The notes under the pieces: model-generated
Told to the model about the DNA's origin: nothing
Databases searched by the model: none
Seen by the model: only the letters and a program-made list of their open reading frames with translations
Assembly (NCBI RefSeq): GCF_022171985.1
Contig: NZ_JAJVHF010000008.1
Span: 97,771 to 161,770 of the forward strand
From: Huaxiibacter chinensis
GTDB lineage: Bacteria; Pseudomonadota; Gammaproteobacteria; Enterobacterales; Enterobacteriaceae
DNA: 64,000 bases
Direction: 5' to 3'
Program-made: the position numbers and the translations under genes
Shown here: positions 29,974 to 44,032 of the stretch, one piece after another
Layout of the letters: each line of letters opens with the position of its first letter
Position numbering within the stretch: the stretch's first letter is position 1

Positions 29974-31956
29974 ATGAATCGTTTTATTATGGCTGACAAT
30001 GAACGCTGTATTGGCTGTCACGCTTGTGAAGTGGCGTGCGTGATGGGGCATAATAACGAGCAGCATGTTCTGACTCAACGCCAGTTTATACCACGCATCA
30101 CGGTGCTTAAACGGGGGGAGCGTCATGGCGCAGTGACCTGTCACCACTGTGAAAATGCGCCCTGCGCGCAAAGTTGCCCAAACAGGGCCATAACAAAAGA
30201 CGAGCATAGCGTGCAGGTTAACGCGCAGCGATGCATTGGCTGTAAGGCCTGCATGGTGGCGTGCCCGTTTGGCACCATGGATATGGTCGTCGTCCCGCTC
30301 GCGGACGGGCGAACCCATACCACAGCGCATAAATGCGACCTCTGCCGCGACAGGCCACAAGGACCGGCCTGTGTAGAAAGCTGTCCTGCAAAAGCCCTGA
30401 CCCTGGCCACTCCCGCCCTGCTGAATCGTCTGGCGAAAACACGCCGCGAACGCACTGCCCGCCAGGAGGCAGAGCCATGGCACACCGGCGCGGCGGACCG
30501 TGAAAAAGCGCCAGGCACGCTTCATCAGCGCATGCGCACCCTTATTCCCCGTGGGGAGCCGGACAAGCTCAGTCCGGCCGAACGCGCAGGCAACTTCAAC
30601 GAACTCTATCTGCCGTTTCGCACAGCGCAGGCGAAGCGAGAAGCCGCGCGGTGCCTGAAATGCGGCGAGCATTCGATTTGTGAATGGAACTGCCCGCTGC
30701 ATAACACGATTCCTCAGTGGATTGAGCGGGTCAACGCGGGTGATATCCACTCGGCGGTAGCGCTTTCGCATCAGACGAACTGCCTGCCGGAAATCACCGG
30801 TCGCGTCTGCCCGCAGGACCGCCTGTGCGAAGGCGCGTGTACGGTACGCGATACCGCCGGTTCAGTGACCATCGGCCAGATTGAACGCTACATTTCCGAT
30901 CGGGCGCTGGCACAAGGCTGGCGACCGGATATGTCGGCCGTGGTCCCGGTCAATAAGCGCATTGCCGTCATTGGCGCGGGTCCGGCCGGCCTTGCTTGTG
31001 CCGATCGTCTTATTCGTCACGGCGTGAACGTGACCGTCTTTGACCGGCACCCGGAAATCGGCGGTTTGCTGACCTTCGGTATTCCGGCCTTTAAGCTTGA
31101 TAAATCGCTGCTGGCCCGGCGTCGGGAAATATTTTCCGCGATGGGTATCCGCTTTGAACTGAACTGTGACATTGGCAAGGACATACCGCTGTCGCAGCTT
31201 CTCCACGACTACGATGCGGTGTTTGTTGGCGTGGGCACCTACCGCTCCATGAAAGCAGGGATTCCGAACGAGGATGCGCCGGGCGTTTACGACGCCCTGC
31301 CGTTCCTGGCGGCGAATACCCGCCAGCTGATGGGCATCGCGGCATCCGCCGAAGAGCCGTATATCAGTACGGAAGGAGTAAAGGTTGTGGTGCTGGGCGG
31401 CGGGGATACGGCCATGGACTGCGTGCGCACCGCTCTGCGCCAGGGGGCAACGGAGGTCACCTGTGCTTATCGTCGTGACGAAGCCAACATGCCCGGTTCG
31501 ATAAAAGAGGTGAAAAATGCCCGGGAAGAGGGGGCTCGCTTTGAGTTTAACGTGCAGCCCGTGGAACTCATGCGCAATGACGCAGGCCGGGTAAACGGTA
31601 TTCGCCTGCGGCGTACTCAGCTGGGTGAGCCCGATGCGCAGGGTCGTCGTCGGCCTGTGCCCATAGAGGGGAGTGAATTTATCATGCCTGCTGATGCGGT
31701 CATCATGGCGTTCGGCTTCCATCCTCACGCCATGCCCTGGCTGCAGGCCCAGGGCGTGGCGGTGGACGAATGGGGGCGCATTGTGGCCAGTGTGGAAAGC
31801 CGCTACCGGTATCAGACCAGCAATCCGCAAATATTTGCCGGTGGCGACGTGGTGCGGGGCGCGGATCTGGTCGTGACCGCGATGGCGGAAGGGCGCCATG
31901 CGGCACAGGGTATGCTGGATTGGCTGGGCATCAGCAGTGGGCTAAAAATGCATTAG
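29974..31956 (+). CDS. aegA: Fe-S / FAD oxidoreductase AegA
   Basis: 660 residues from ATG 29974 (E. coli 659). The N-terminus has a DMSO-reductase-subunit-B-like ferredoxin module: [34 protein letters not shown] and CDLC...CVESC. It is fused to a GltD-like flavoprotein with [14 protein letters not shown], the FAD loop [11 protein letters not shown] and the NADPH loop GGGDTAMDC. In E. coli AegA takes part in anaerobic, formate-linked urate breakdown (Iwadate and Kato). An in-frame extension to 29896 is not family-like. Divergent from narQ; anaerobic regulation is expected. Confidence 0.94.
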   Translation: MNRFIMADNERCIGCHACEVACVMGHNNEQHVLTQRQFIPRITVLKRGERHGAVTCHHCENAPCAQSCPNRAITKDEHSVQVNAQRCIGCKACMVACPFGTMDMVVVPLADGRTHTTAHKCDLCRDRPQGPACVESCPAKALTLATPALLNRLAKTRRERTARQEAEPWHTGAADREKAPGTLHQRMRTLIPRGEPDKLSPAERAGNFNELYLPFRTAQAKREAARCLKCGEHSICEWNCPLHNTIPQWIERVNAGDIHSAVALSHQTNCLPEITGRVCPQDRLCEGACTVRDTAGSVTIGQIERYISDRALAQGWRPDMSAVVPVNKRIAVIGAGPAGLACADRLIRHGVNVTVFDRHPEIGGLLTFGIPAFKLDKSLLARRREIFSAMGIRFELNCDIGKDIPLSQLLHDYDAVFVGVGTYRSMKAGIPNEDAPGVYDALPFLAANTRQLMGIAASAEEPYISTEGVKVVVLGGGDTAMDCVRTALRQGATEVTCAYRRDEANMPGSIKEVKNAREEGARFEFNVQPVELMRNDAGRVNGIRLRRTQLGEPDAQGRRRPVPIEGSEFIMPADAVIMAFGFHPHAMPWLQAQGVAVDEWGRIVASVESRYRYQTSNPQIFAGGDVVRGADLVVTAMAEGRHAAQGMLDWLGISSGLKMH

Positions 31957-32021
31957 CCTCGCGGGCGACAAAGCGGTTTTCGCGGCGTAATATAGTCAGC
32001 TTATTACGCTGCGGAGCCGGT

Positions 32022-32597
32022 ATGACCCTGAAAATCGACGTTATCAAAGACAAAATTCTTTCTGACAATTACTTTATTTTGCGCAATATCACCTACGATC
32101 TGGTGCGAAACAATGGCGAAGTGATCCGCCATAAACGCGAAGTGTACGACAGAGGCAATGGCGCGACTATTTTGCTTTACAGCCCGGTAAAACAAACGGT
32201 GGTGTTGGTCCGTCAGTTCCGTATGGCGACCTGGGTAAACGGTAACCCGGATGGTCGGCTTATCGAAACCTGCGCCGGCTTGCTGGATGCCGATGAGCCA
32301 GAAGTCTGCGCGCGCAAAGAAGCCATCGAAGAGACTGGTTTTGTCGTCGGTGAGGTGAAAAAGGTCTTTGAGCTGTATATGTCGCCGGGTGGCGTGACGG
32401 AACTTATTCACTTCTACATTGGTGAATATACCGATGCCCAGCGCACGCAGGCAGGCGGCGGCGTGGAAGACGAGGATATTGAGGTTCTGGAAATCCCCTT
32501 TACCCAGGCACTGGCGATGGTGAAAACGGGAGAAATACAGGACGGAAAGACGGTAATTTTACTGCAGTATCTCCAGACCTCAGGGCTGATGAACTGA
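32022..32597 (+). CDS. nudK: GDP-mannose pyrophosphatase NudK
   Basis: Nudix hydrolase that splits GDP-mannose to GMP and mannose-1-phosphate. 191 residues from ATG 32022 ([18 protein letters not shown]), the E. coli length. The Nudix box is present in order: [10 protein letters not shown], then [10 protein letters not shown] with the metal-binding glutamates. It lies 65 nt after aegA, same direction. A longer in-frame reading upstream overlaps aegA and is rejected. Confidence 0.95.
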   Translation: MTLKIDVIKDKILSDNYFILRNITYDLVRNNGEVIRHKREVYDRGNGATILLYSPVKQTVVLVRQFRMATWVNGNPDGRLIETCAGLLDADEPEVCARKEAIEETGFVVGEVKKVFELYMSPGGVTELIHFYIGEYTDAQRTQAGGGVEDEDIEVLEIPFTQALAMVKTGEIQDGKTVILLQYLQTSGLMN

Positions 32598-32729
32598 GTG
32601 CCATCACGACGCTATGTCAATAAATTGCATTTCAGATGAATCTATCCGACGATTCTGATTGTTCTCCCCGGAACAGAACATGAAGATACAGCCAGTTTGT
32701 CAGCTTCTGTTCCCGGGATAGTCTCTTCC

Positions 32730-33773
32730 ATGCGCCACTGCGTTCTCCTTACTCTGTTGCTCAGCGTACTTTCCGCCTCTGCGGTTCAGGCGGCGCCTGC
32801 ACAGCAATCCTTTACTGACTGGCAGGTCACCTGCAATAACCAGAATTTCTGCATCGCGCGAAATACCGCTGAGCAGGGAGGGCTGGTCATGACGCTGAGC
32901 CGCAGTGCGGGAGCAAAAACGGATGCGACCTTACGCATTGAGCTGGGAGGGTTAGCGAGCCCCGCACCCACTGAGCCGCCGATTGCGCCACGCCTGCGCC
33001 TGGATAATGCCCCTCTCACCCTCAAAGCAGCTCACTGGCAGCTGACGCCGTGGCGTCTGGCGACCGACGATACGGCCACGATCAACGCTTTTCTGAAAAC
33101 GATTCAGGAAGGCCAGACGCTCGCCCTGAGCGGCGGGACGCAGCGCGCGTCCCTGGATGGTCTGAAGGCGGCGATGCTCTTTATCGATGCTCAGCAAAAG
33201 CGTGTCGGCAGCGAAACCGCGTGGATAAAAAAAGGAGACGATCCGCCGCTCAGCGTGCCCCCGGCACCGGCATTAAAAAAGGTGGCCGTCGTCAATCCCA
33301 CGCCTACGCCGCTGATGCATGATGAGCTTAACGATCTTCTGGATTATGGCACCTGGCGCATGAACAACAGCCAGTGCTCCCTCGACCCGAATCGGCGCGA
33401 AGTGCGCGTGACGGCCTTAACCGATGACAAAGCGCTATTAATCATTAGCTGTGAAGCGGGTGCCTATAACACCGTCGATCTGGCCTGGCTGGTATCGCGT
33501 AAAAAACCGTTCGCTGCCCGTCCAGTACGCTTGCGTCTGCCGTTTACCCCCTCGAGCGAGGGAGGAGAAATGGAGTTAATGAATGCCGGTTTCGATGAAA
33601 AAAATCGTGAATTGACCACGCTGGCATTAGGACGAGGACTGGGCGATTGCGGTATCCAGACACGCTGGCGTTTTGACGGCCAGCGCTTTCGTCTGGTGCG
33701 TTATGCAGAAGAACCTACCTGCGATAACTGGCATGGGCCAGATGCCTGGCCCACTCTGTGGATCACGCGCTAA
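32730..33773 (+). CDS. ypfG: DUF1176 protein YpfG, exported
   Basis: 347 residues from ATG 32730, as in E. coli. A clear signal peptide ([21 protein letters not shown], cut after AQA) is followed by a secreted DUF1176 domain with several cysteines (for example [11 protein letters not shown]) that could form disulfides. Function unknown. Its stop overlaps tktB tail to tail by 4 nt (CTAA, 33770-33773). Confidence 0.9.
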   Translation: MRHCVLLTLLLSVLSASAVQAAPAQQSFTDWQVTCNNQNFCIARNTAEQGGLVMTLSRSAGAKTDATLRIELGGLASPAPTEPPIAPRLRLDNAPLTLKAAHWQLTPWRLATDDTATINAFLKTIQEGQTLALSGGTQRASLDGLKAAMLFIDAQQKRVGSETAWIKKGDDPPLSVPPAPALKKVAVVNPTPTPLMHDELNDLLDYGTWRMNNSQCSLDPNRREVRVTALTDDKALLIISCEAGAYNTVDLAWLVSRKKPFAARPVRLRLPFTPSSEGGEMELMNAGFDEKNRELTTLALGRGLGDCGIQTRWRFDGQRFRLVRYAEEPTCDNWHGPDAWPTLWITR

Positions 33774-35758
33774 ATGACGCTTAGCGCTTTTTCAACCACG
33801 TTTTCCACGGTAAAGCCAAAGTACGGGAACAATTTATCGGCCGGGGCGGATTCGCCGTAGCCGGTCATCCCCACGATGGCGCCTTTCAGCCCAACGTATT
33901 TGTACCAGTAGTCGGCGATCCCGGCTTCCACCGCCACGCGAGCGGCGACGCTGGAAGGCAGAACCGATTCGCGGTACGCCTCATCCTGGGCATCAAAAAT
34001 ATCGGTGGAAGGCAGCGAGACGACGCGCACGGCATGCCCTTCAGCGGTAAGTTTTTCTGCCGCTTTTACCGTAATTTCGATTTCAGACCCTGTGGCGATT
34101 AAAATCACATCCGGCTTACCGCCGCTGTCTTTAAGAATGTATCCCCCACGGGCGATGTTTTTCACCTGCTCCGGGCTACGCTCAATTTGCAGCAAGTTTT
34201 GTCGGGACAAGATCAGCGCCGTAGGGCCGTTGTGCCGTTCAACGGCCAGTTTCCAGCCTACCGCGGCTTCCACCTGATCGCATGGTCTCCAGGTGCTGAA
34301 GTTCGGCGTCAGACGTAAGCTGGCGAGTTGTTCCACCGCCTGGTGCGTTGGCCCATCTTCCCCCAGACCGATGGAGTCGTGGGTGTAAACCATAATTTGA
34401 CGTGCTTTCATCAGCGCCGCCATACGCGCCGCGTTACGGGCATATTCGACAAACATCAGGAAAGTGGCGGTATAAGGGACAAATCCGCCGTGGTGGGCGA
34501 TGCCGTTGGCAATCGCGGTCATGCCAAATTCGCGTACGCCGTAGTGAATATAGTTGCCGGCAATATCTTCTTTCAGCGACGTCGAGCCCGACCAGATGGT
34601 GAGGTTACTGGGGGCCAAATCCGCGGAACCGCCCAGCAGTTCGGGCAGAAGAGGACCGATGACGTTCAGGGTATTTTGCGAGGCCTTACGGGTGGCGATT
34701 TTAGCCGGATTAGCCTGCAGGTTTTCAATCAGTTCCTGCGTTTTCGCTTCCCAGTCGGCGGGCAGTTCTCCGCTCATGCGGCGGGAAAATTCAGCGGCGA
34801 GTTCCGGATGTGCCTCTTTGTAGGCGGCAAATTTTGCATTCCAGTCGTGCTGGGCTTTTTCACCCGCTTCGCGAGCATCACAGGCGTGGTAAATCTCTTT
34901 GGGGATCTCGAACGCCGGGTATTTCCAGCCCAGTTTCTGACGGGTTAACGCCACTTCCTCTTCGCCCAGCGCCGCGCCGTGAGACTCTTCTTTGCCCGCT
35001 TTGTTCGGTGAACCAAACCCGATGGTTGTGCGGCAGATGATCAGCGACGGTTTATCGGTCACACGCTGTGCTTCTTCAATGGCCTGTTTGACGGCCTGCG
35101 GATCGTGCCCGTCAATTTCATGGACCACGTGCCAGTGATAGGCCTCGAAGCGTTTTGCCGTGTCGTCGGTAAACCAGCCCGTGGTTTCACCATCGATGGA
35201 GATACCGTTGTGATCGTAGAACCCAATCAGCTTGCCCAGCCCTAAGGTGCCCGCCAGCGAGCAAACCTCATGCGAAATCCCCTCCATCAGACAGCCATCA
35301 CCCATGAAAACATAGGTGAAGTGATCGACGATCTCATGGTCAGGCTGGTTAAACTGGGCTGCCAGCGTGCGCTCGGCAATCGCCAGGCCGACTGCGTTAG
35401 CCAGGCCCTGGCCCAGCGGGCCGGTGGTCGTTTCCACCCCGGGCGTATAGCCAAGCTCCGGGTGACCGGGCGTTTTGGAGTGAAGCTGACGGAAGTTTTT
35501 GATTTCTGACAGCGGCAGATCGTAGCCGGACAGATGCAGCAGGCTATAGAGCAGCATTGACGCATGACCGTTAGAGAGAATAAAGCGGTCGCGGTCATAC
35601 CACGTTGGGTCGTTAGGGTTGTGTTTCAGAAAATCATTCCATAACACTTCGGCAATATCGGCCATGCCCATGGGTGCGCCCGGGTGGCCGGAGTTAGCTT
35701 TTTGCACGGCATCCATACTGAGGGCGCGAATGGCATTGGCGAGTTCTTTACGGGACAT
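33770..35758 (-). CDS. tktB: Transketolase 2
   Basis: TPP-dependent two-carbon transfer in the pentose phosphate pathway. 662 residues (E. coli TktB 667). The TPP/Mg motif [12 protein letters not shown]...NGISIDG, the N-terminal GHPGAPMG and the pyrimidine domain GEDGPTHQ are intact. It is 19 nt downstream of talA and paired with it as in E. coli, where the pair depends on RpoS; no sigma-S element was assigned here. Confidence 0.96.
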   Translation of the reverse strand: MSRKELANAIRALSMDAVQKANSGHPGAPMGMADIAEVLWNDFLKHNPNDPTWYDRDRFILSNGHASMLLYSLLHLSGYDLPLSEIKNFRQLHSKTPGHPELGYTPGVETTTGPLGQGLANAVGLAIAERTLAAQFNQPDHEIVDHFTYVFMGDGCLMEGISHEVCSLAGTLGLGKLIGFYDHNGISIDGETTGWFTDDTAKRFEAYHWHVVHEIDGHDPQAVKQAIEEAQRVTDKPSLIICRTTIGFGSPNKAGKEESHGAALGEEEVALTRQKLGWKYPAFEIPKEIYHACDAREAGEKAQHDWNAKFAAYKEAHPELAAEFSRRMSGELPADWEAKTQELIENLQANPAKIATRKASQNTLNVIGPLLPELLGGSADLAPSNLTIWSGSTSLKEDIAGNYIHYGVREFGMTAIANGIAHHGGFVPYTATFLMFVEYARNAARMAALMKARQIMVYTHDSIGLGEDGPTHQAVEQLASLRLTPNFSTWRPCDQVEAAVGWKLAVERHNGPTALILSRQNLLQIERSPEQVKNIARGGYILKDSGGKPDVILIATGSEIEITVKAAEKLTAEGHAVRVVSLPSTDIFDAQDEAYRESVLPSSVAARVAVEAGIADYWYKYVGLKGAIVGMTGYGESAPADKLFPYFGFTVENVVEKALSVI

Positions 35759-35777
35759 AGTTCACTCCATGGCGAAA

Positions 35778-36728
35778 TTAAAGTTTGGCGGCGAGAAGGT
35801 CTTCCAGCTTGCGCTGGTCAACGGCGAACTGGCGAATGCCATCCGCCAGCTTTTCCACGGCCATTGGGTCCTGATTATGTTCCCAGCGGAACTCCGCTTC
35901 GGTCAGCGGTTTCGGTTTTGGCAGAACGGTGGAGGTTGGGATCAGCTTGCGCATGACGGTTTCTTCACTTTCCTGCAGCTGTTTAAGCAGGTCAGGGGAG
36001 ATGGTCAGGCGGTCGCAGCCTGCCAGCGCCAGAATCTGTTCCGTGCGGCGGAAGCTCGCCCCCATCACGATGGTGTTATAGCGATGCTGTTTGAAATAGT
36101 CGTAAATATTACGCACTGATTTCACGCCCGGATCCTGTTCGACCACGTACGGGTCCATCTTCTGTTTCGCCTGATACCAGTCGTAAATACGCCCCACAAA
36201 CGGGGAGATCAAAAACACCCCCGCTTCGGCGCAGGCGCGGGCCTGGGCAAAGGAGAACAGGAGCGTCAGGTTACAGTTGATGCCCTCTTTCTCCAGCACT
36301 TCCGCGGCCTGTATCCCCTCCCAGGTGGAGGCAAGCTTGATCAGGATCCGTGATTTATCAATGTCCTGCTCCTGGTAAAGTTCGACCAGTCGACGCGCTT
36401 TGGCGATGCTTTTCTCTTTGTCAAAGGACAGGCGGGCGTCCACCTCTGTCGAGACGCGGCCCGGGATGCTTTTCAGAATTTCCGCACCAATATTAACGGC
36501 CAGTTTGTCGCTGGCCTCAGCGACCTGCTGTTCCTGCGTTTTTCCGCGCTGTTTGCCGTAGGCGATCGCGTCATCAATCAAATGACTGAAATGCGCCAGA
36601 CCCGCTGCTTTCAGTAGCAGTGAAGGGTTAGTGGTTGCATCTTCCGGCTGGTAATGGCGTATGGATTCGATATCGCCGCTGTCGGCCACTACGGTGGTGA
36701 ATTGCTTGATGCCGTCTAACTGATTCAT
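35778..36728 (-). CDS. talA: Transaldolase A
   Basis: Transfers a dihydroxyacetone unit between sugar phosphates in the pentose phosphate pathway. 316 residues from ATG 36728 ([20 protein letters not shown]), the E. coli length. The Schiff-base lysine is K131 in [12 protein letters not shown]. First gene of talA-tktB. The in-frame extension to 36953 has no family match and lies in the 291-bp gap facing maeB. Confidence 0.96.
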   Translation of the reverse strand: MNQLDGIKQFTTVVADSGDIESIRHYQPEDATTNPSLLLKAAGLAHFSHLIDDAIAYGKQRGKTQEQQVAEASDKLAVNIGAEILKSIPGRVSTEVDARLSFDKEKSIAKARRLVELYQEQDIDKSRILIKLASTWEGIQAAEVLEKEGINCNLTLLFSFAQARACAEAGVFLISPFVGRIYDWYQAKQKMDPYVVEQDPGVKSVRNIYDYFKQHRYNTIVMGASFRRTEQILALAGCDRLTISPDLLKQLQESEETVMRKLIPTSTVLPKPKPLTEAEFRWEHNQDPMAVEKLADGIRQFAVDQRKLEDLLAAKL

Positions 36729-37019
36729 AAACAATGACTCCTTCGAAATAAAAGAATGTGTGGAGTGCGTTTGTTCACACTTCTGCGAAATACATGACGT
36801 ACTTAACAAAAAAGCATAGCAGACGGGGAGGCATTGGTTTTGGCAGTGGGTAACATGGTTGCTATAAATTGATAACAATTTTTGATTTGCGATAGTGAGA
36901 GTTTGGCAGCCTTCAAAGTTTATGCTGGCTTCCGGGGCGATACTATCCGCCATTCCAGGGCGAGCATCAGGAACGTAAAACGCCGCCCTTTTTGATCGAT
37001 ACGTGAAAGGAACAATAAG

Positions 37020-39299
37020 ATGGATGATCAGTTAAAACAGAGTGCCCTCGATTTTCATCAATTCCCTGTACCGGGCAAAATCCAGGTTTCCCCTACCAAG
37101 CCGCTGGCGACGCAGCGCGATCTGGCGTTGGCTTACTCGCCAGGCGTTGCCGCCCCGTGTCTGGAAATCGAAAAAGATCCGCTAGCCGCCTATAAATACA
37201 CCGCGCGCGGTAACCTGGTGGCCGTTGTGTCGAACGGCACGGCAGTACTGGGTCTGGGCAACATTGGTGCGCTGGCGGGTAAACCCGTCATGGAAGGGAA
37301 GGGCGTTCTGTTTAAGAAGTTTGCCGGTATCGACGTGTTTGATATCGAAGTGGATGAGCTCGATCCGGACAAATTTATCAACGTGGTGGCTGCGCTGGAG
37401 CCAACCTTTGGCGGCATCAACCTGGAAGACATTAAAGCGCCGGAATGTTTTTATATCGAGCAGAAGCTGCGCGAGCGTATGAACATTCCCGTGTTCCATG
37501 ACGATCAGCACGGCACGGCGATTATCAGTACCGCCGCCATTCTGAACGGCCTGCGCGTGGTGGAGAAAAATCTCTCCGACGTACGCATGGTCGTGTCCGG
37601 CGCGGGTGCTGCCGCCATCGCCTGTATGAACCTGCTGGTGGCGCTGGGGATGCAGAAACACAACATCGTGGTCTGTGACTCGAAGGGCGTGATCTACAAG
37701 GATCGTGAACCGAATATGGCGGAAACCAAAGCGGCGTACGCGGTGGATGACGACGGCAAACGCACGCTGGATGATGTCATTGAGGGAGCGGATATCTTCC
37801 TTGGCTGCTCCGGCCCGAAAGTGCTCACCCCTGAGATGGTGCAGAAAATGGCGCGTGCGCCGATGATTCTGGCCCTGGCTAACCCGGAGCCGGAAATTCT
37901 GCCGCCGCTGGCAAAAGCGGTGCGCGAAGATGCGATTATCTGTACCGGACGTTCAGACTATCCGAACCAGGTGAATAACGTACTCTGCTTCCCGTTCATC
38001 TTCCGCGGGGCGCTGGACGTTGGCGCGACGGCAATCAACGAAGAGATGAAGCTTGCCGCCGTGCACGCCATCGCCGAGCTGGCCCATGCCGAACAGAGTG
38101 AAGTGGTGGCCTCCGCATACGGCGATCAGGATTTGAGCTTCGGCCCGGATTACATTATTCCTAAACCCTTCGACCCGCGTCTGATCGTGAAGATCGCCCC
38201 TGCCGTGGCGAAAGCGGCGATGGACTCCGGCGTGGCGACGCGTCCGATTGAAGATTTCGATGCGTATATCGATAAGCTCACCGAATTCGTCTATAAAACT
38301 AACCTGTTTATGAAGCCGATCTTCTCTCAGGCCCGCGCGGATGCAAAACGCGTGGTGCTGGCGGAAGGGGAAGAGGCGAGAGTGCTGCACGCGACGCAGG
38401 AGTTGATTAGCCTGGGTCTGGCGAAGCCTATTCTGATTGGTCGTCCGAGCGTGATTGAGATGCGTATTCAGAAACTCGGTTTACAGATCAAACCGGGCGT
38501 GGACTTTGAGATCGTCAACAATGAATCGGATCCGCGTTTCAAAGAGTACTGGAACGAATACTACGCGATCATGAAACGTCGCGGGATCACTCAGGAACAG
38601 GCGCAGCGAGCGGTTATTAGCAATACCACCGTGATTGGGGCGATCATGGTTCATCGTGGCGAAGCCGACGCGCTGATCTGCGGCACCATTGGCGACTACC
38701 ACGAGCATTTCAGCGTGGTGCAGGAGATCTTTGGCTATCGTGAAGGGGTCCATGCGGCGGGCGCAATGAACGCCCTGTTGCTGCCAAGCGGTAACACCTT
38801 TATCGCCGATACCTATGTGAATGACGATCCGACGCCAGAGCAGTTAGCGGAGATCACCGTGATGGCGGCGGAAACCGTACGCCGTTTCGGCATTGAGCCA
38901 AAAGTGGCGCTGCTGTCGCACTCTAATTTCGGTTCGTCCAAATCACCGGCAGCCTACAAAATGCGTGAAACGCTGGAGCTGGTGCGTCAACGTGCGCCGG
39001 AGCTGATGATAGATGGCGAGATGCACGGCGATGCGGCGCTGGTGGAAAGCATTCGTAACGAACGTATGCCGGACAGCCCGCTGAAAGGGTCTGCCAACGT
39101 GCTGATTATGCCAAACGTCGAGGCGGCGCGTATCAGCTACAACCTGCTGCGTGTCTCAAGCTCTGAAGGGGTGACCGTGGGGCCGGTGCTGATGGGCGTG
39201 GCGAAACCGGTGCATGTATTGACGCCGATTGCCTCCGTGCGTCGTATCGTCAACATGGTGGCGCTGGCAGTGGTAGAAGCGCAGACGCAGCCGCTGTAG
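37020..39299 (+). CDS. maeB: NADP-dependent malic enzyme MaeB
   Basis: Converts malate to pyruvate and CO2 with NADPH production. 759 residues as in E. coli. The malic domain (about 1-425) has [18 protein letters not shown] and the nucleotide loop [11 protein letters not shown]. The C-terminal half (about 430-759) is a phosphotransacetylase-like domain thought to sense acetyl-CoA. GTGAAAGGAACAATAAG precedes the ATG. In K-12 the eut operon follows; here hemF follows after 79 bp. Confidence 0.97.
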   Translation: MDDQLKQSALDFHQFPVPGKIQVSPTKPLATQRDLALAYSPGVAAPCLEIEKDPLAAYKYTARGNLVAVVSNGTAVLGLGNIGALAGKPVMEGKGVLFKKFAGIDVFDIEVDELDPDKFINVVAALEPTFGGINLEDIKAPECFYIEQKLRERMNIPVFHDDQHGTAIISTAAILNGLRVVEKNLSDVRMVVSGAGAAAIACMNLLVALGMQKHNIVVCDSKGVIYKDREPNMAETKAAYAVDDDGKRTLDDVIEGADIFLGCSGPKVLTPEMVQKMARAPMILALANPEPEILPPLAKAVREDAIICTGRSDYPNQVNNVLCFPFIFRGALDVGATAINEEMKLAAVHAIAELAHAEQSEVVASAYGDQDLSFGPDYIIPKPFDPRLIVKIAPAVAKAAMDSGVATRPIEDFDAYIDKLTEFVYKTNLFMKPIFSQARADAKRVVLAEGEEARVLHATQELISLGLAKPILIGRPSVIEMRIQKLGLQIKPGVDFEIVNNESDPRFKEYWNEYYAIMKRRGITQEQAQRAVISNTTVIGAIMVHRGEADALICGTIGDYHEHFSVVQEIFGYREGVHAAGAMNALLLPSGNTFIADTYVNDDPTPEQLAEITVMAAETVRRFGIEPKVALLSHSNFGSSKSPAAYKMRETLELVRQRAPELMIDGEMHGDAALVESIRNERMPDSPLKGSANVLIMPNVEAARISYNLLRVSSSEGVTVGPVLMGVAKPVHVLTPIASVRRIVNMVALAVVEAQTQPL

Positions 39300-39302
39300 T
39301 TT

Positions 39303-39371
39303 TACCCCCCTCTCACACAGAGAAGGGGGATGTCGACTCCCTCTCTCTGTAGGAGAGGGGCGGGGTAAGGG
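39303..39371. repeat. REP-like palindromic repeat between maeB and hemF
   Basis: Two C/G-rich palindromes: ccccctctc...gagaaggggg (about 39305-39330) and ccctctctctgtaggagagg followed by ggcggggtaaggg (39339-39371). The second matches the unit at 43872. It probably also ends transcription of convergent maeB and hemF. Confidence 0.7.
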
Positions 39372-39378
39372 ATAAGGG

Positions 39379-41150
<1,772 letters not shown>

Positions 41151-41362
41151 GCGGCCTGAATTGTCAAAAAAATGGGTCCGGGTGTTATATCGTATCGCGT
41201 TTCCCGTTACGACAGTCCTTGATGAGAATTGTTTTACTTTTCATTTCAATACGTGACAAAGTGCCATTATGCCAAATTCAGGCGAGATTTTCCCCGCTTA
41301 TTGGCTTAACGCCTCTTTGACGCCATAATCACTGTTTTCAATCCAAAAAGGCGGTTAAGACC

Positions 41363-41788
41363 ATGGAGATACGCGTTTTTCGTCAGGAAGATTTCGAAGA
41401 GGTGATCACCCTTTGGGAGCGCTGCGATCTGCTGCGTCCGTGGAACGATCCGGAAATGGACATTGAGCGTAAGGTGAATCACGACGTCAGTCTTTTTCTG
41501 GTGGCAGAAGTGAACGGTGAAGTGGTGGGCACGGTGATGGGCGGCTACGACGGACATCGCGGGTCAGCCTATTATCTGGGCGTACACCCTGAATACCGTG
41601 GTCGCGGTATTGCCAATGCGCTGCTGAATCGTCTGGAAAAGAAACTTATTGCCCGCGGCTGCCCAAAAATTCAGATCATGGTTCGGGAAGATAACGACGT
41701 CGTACTGGGCATGTATGAACGCCTGGGATATGAACATGCGGATGTCATGAACCTCGGTAAGCGCCTGATAGAAGATGAAGAGTATTGA
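41363..41788 (+). CDS. ypeA: GNAT-family acetyltransferase YpeA
   Basis: 141 residues, as in E. coli. Acetyl-CoA binding loop [15 protein letters not shown] (about 73-87) and the C-terminal GMYERLGYE are typical of GNAT enzymes. Substrate unknown; protein lysine acetylation has been suggested for some members. It overlaps yfeZ by 14 nt, so the two are co-translated. Confidence 0.92.
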   Translation: MEIRVFRQEDFEEVITLWERCDLLRPWNDPEMDIERKVNHDVSLFLVAEVNGEVVGTVMGGYDGHRGSAYYLGVHPEYRGRGIANALLNRLEKKLIARGCPKIQIMVREDNDVVLGMYERLGYEHADVMNLGKRLIEDEEY

Positions 41789-42224
41789 GTTCCATCCCGG
41801 TGATTATGACGATCACGGGCGCGTCAGATTACCCTTTTTATTCTGGTGCGTGCTGCTGCTTCAGGCCCGCACCTGGGTGCTGTTTGTGGCCGCAGGGGCG
41901 TCCCGCGACCAGGGTATCACCCTGCTCAATTTATTCTATCCCGATCACGATAGCTTCTGGCTCGGGTTATTACCCGGTCTCCCCGCCGCGCTCGCTTTTT
42001 TGCTGAGCGGACGTCGCCAGCATGTCCCGCGCCTGTGGCGAAGCTTTCGCTGGCTGCTGGTTCTGGCTCAGGGCGTTTTATTGTGCTGGCAGCCGCTTCT
42101 CTGGCTGAACGGTGAGCCGTTGAGCGGCGTCGGGATTGCGCTGGTGATTGCTGATGTTATGGCCCTGACCTGGCTGTTGACCAACCCGCGCCTGCGTGCG
42201 GCATTTGCCTATGAGAAAGAATAA
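41775..42224 (+). CDS. yfeZ: DUF2919 inner-membrane protein YfeZ
   Basis: 149 residues with about four hydrophobic helices (near 20-40, 60-78, 88-106 and 116-136). Small integral inner-membrane protein without known function. It starts inside the ypeA frame (14-nt overlap) and ends immediately before the sigma-E promoter of yfeY. Confidence 0.9.
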   Translation: MKSIEFHPGDYDDHGRVRLPFLFWCVLLLQARTWVLFVAAGASRDQGITLLNLFYPDHDSFWLGLLPGLPAALAFLLSGRRQHVPRLWRSFRWLLVLAQGVLLCWQPLLWLNGEPLSGVGIALVIADVMALTWLLTNPRLRAAFAYEKE

Positions 42225-42225
42225 C

Positions 42226-42253
42226 GGCACTTTTTTACGATGCTGCACTCCAA
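42226..42253 (+). promoter_or_regulatory. Sigma-E promoter of yfeY
   Basis: GGCACTT (42226-42232), a 16-bp spacer and TCCAA (42249-42253) match the RpoE consensus GGAACTT-N16-TCtAA. The expected start near 42260 leaves a 25-nt leader. yfeY is a known RpoE-regulon lipoprotein gene. Confidence 0.75.
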
Positions 42254-42284
42254 CAAGCGTTGAATTAACAAGAAAGGACTTTCA

Positions 42285-42869
42285 ATGAAATCGCTGCGTC
42301 TGCTTTTATGCGCTCTGCCGCTGGTATTAACCGGCTGTTCAACGTTGTCGTCTGTTTCGTCAATTAACTGGTCGGCAGCTTATCCCTGGAACTGGTTTGG
42401 ATCGTCACTTGAGGTCACCGAGCAGGGTGTGGGTCAGATCACGGCCTCGACTGCCCTTAATCAAGAGGCGATTGAGTCGGCGTTAGGCAGTGATTATCGG
42501 CTGCGTAGCGGGATGAAAACGGAAAATGGTACTATCGTGCGCTATTTTGAAGCGCTGAAAGATGACCAACTGGCGCTGGTGATCAATGGCGATAAAGGCA
42601 CCGTGAATCATATTTCGGTCATGGATAAAGCGATCCCGACGGCCAGCGGCGTTAAAGTCGGCACGCCGTTTAGCGAGCTTTATCAAAAGGCCTACGGCAA
42701 CTGTACCAGTGCGCCGTCCGATGACAACGTCGCCGTGGCGTGTAAGGCAGAAGGCAGCCAGCACATTAGCTACCTCTTTACAGGTGAGTGGAGCGGCCCG
42801 GAAGGCTTAATGCCGTCGGACGATACGCTGAAAAACTGGACGGTGAGCAAAATTATCTGGAAGCAGTAA
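42285..42869 (+). CDS. yfeY: RpoE-regulated lipoprotein YfeY (DUF1131)
   Basis: 194 residues. Signal peptide MKSLRLLLCALPLVLTGC with lipidated C18, next residues S-T, so likely sorted to the outer membrane. The rest is a DUF1131 domain. Function unknown, but sigma-E control links it to envelope stress. AAGAAAGG precedes the ATG. Confidence 0.93.
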   Translation: MKSLRLLLCALPLVLTGCSTLSSVSSINWSAAYPWNWFGSSLEVTEQGVGQITASTALNQEAIESALGSDYRLRSGMKTENGTIVRYFEALKDDQLALVINGDKGTVNHISVMDKAIPTASGVKVGTPFSELYQKAYGNCTSAPSDDNVAVACKAEGSQHISYLFTGEWSGPEGLMPSDDTLKNWTVSKIIWKQ

Positions 42870-42880
42870 TTTGCGCCTGA

Positions 42881-43861
<981 letters not shown>

Positions 43862-43871
43862 CGGCTCTCCA

Positions 43872-43902
43872 CCCTCTCCCCCACGAGAGGGGCAGGGTGA
43901 GG
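43872..43902. repeat. REP-like palindrome between yfeX and cysP
   Basis: ccctctcccccacgagaggg followed by gcagggtgagg. The same unit occurs at 39339-39371 and, inverted and degenerate, at 14698-14720. A palindromic intergenic repeat, here 10 nt after the yfeX stop. Confidence 0.7.
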
Positions 43903-43939
43903 CCATCAGGCCGCACCCTTATTCTCTTTTCTGCTTCTA

Positions 43940-44032
43940 AATCACCAAACGGTATATAAAACCGTTACTCCTTTCGTACGCGTTATAAATATTATGACCA
44001 TAAGATAGTCATCAAATTAATAAGGGCGCGCA
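43940..44032 (+). promoter_or_regulatory. cysP upstream region with likely CysB sites
   Basis: The AT-rich stretch contains ggtatataaaaccgttactc and ctttcgtacgcgttataaat, similar to the CysB-binding region of E. coli cysP as I remember it. CysB with N-acetylserine activates cysPUWAM. Exact site limits and -10 not assigned. Confidence 0.45.

Noticed and set aside
29851..30771. 306-codon open frame opposite narQ leader and aegA
   Set aside because: Antisense shadow of the aegA ferredoxin domain; the sense frame has all expected Cys motifs.
30862..31899. 345-codon open frame opposite aegA
   Set aside because: Shadow of the GltD-like half of aegA; its protein text has no fold-like pattern.
31770..32597. 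Long nudK start at 31770
   Set aside because: Would overlap aegA by 187 nt; ATG 32022 gives the exact family length and N-terminus.
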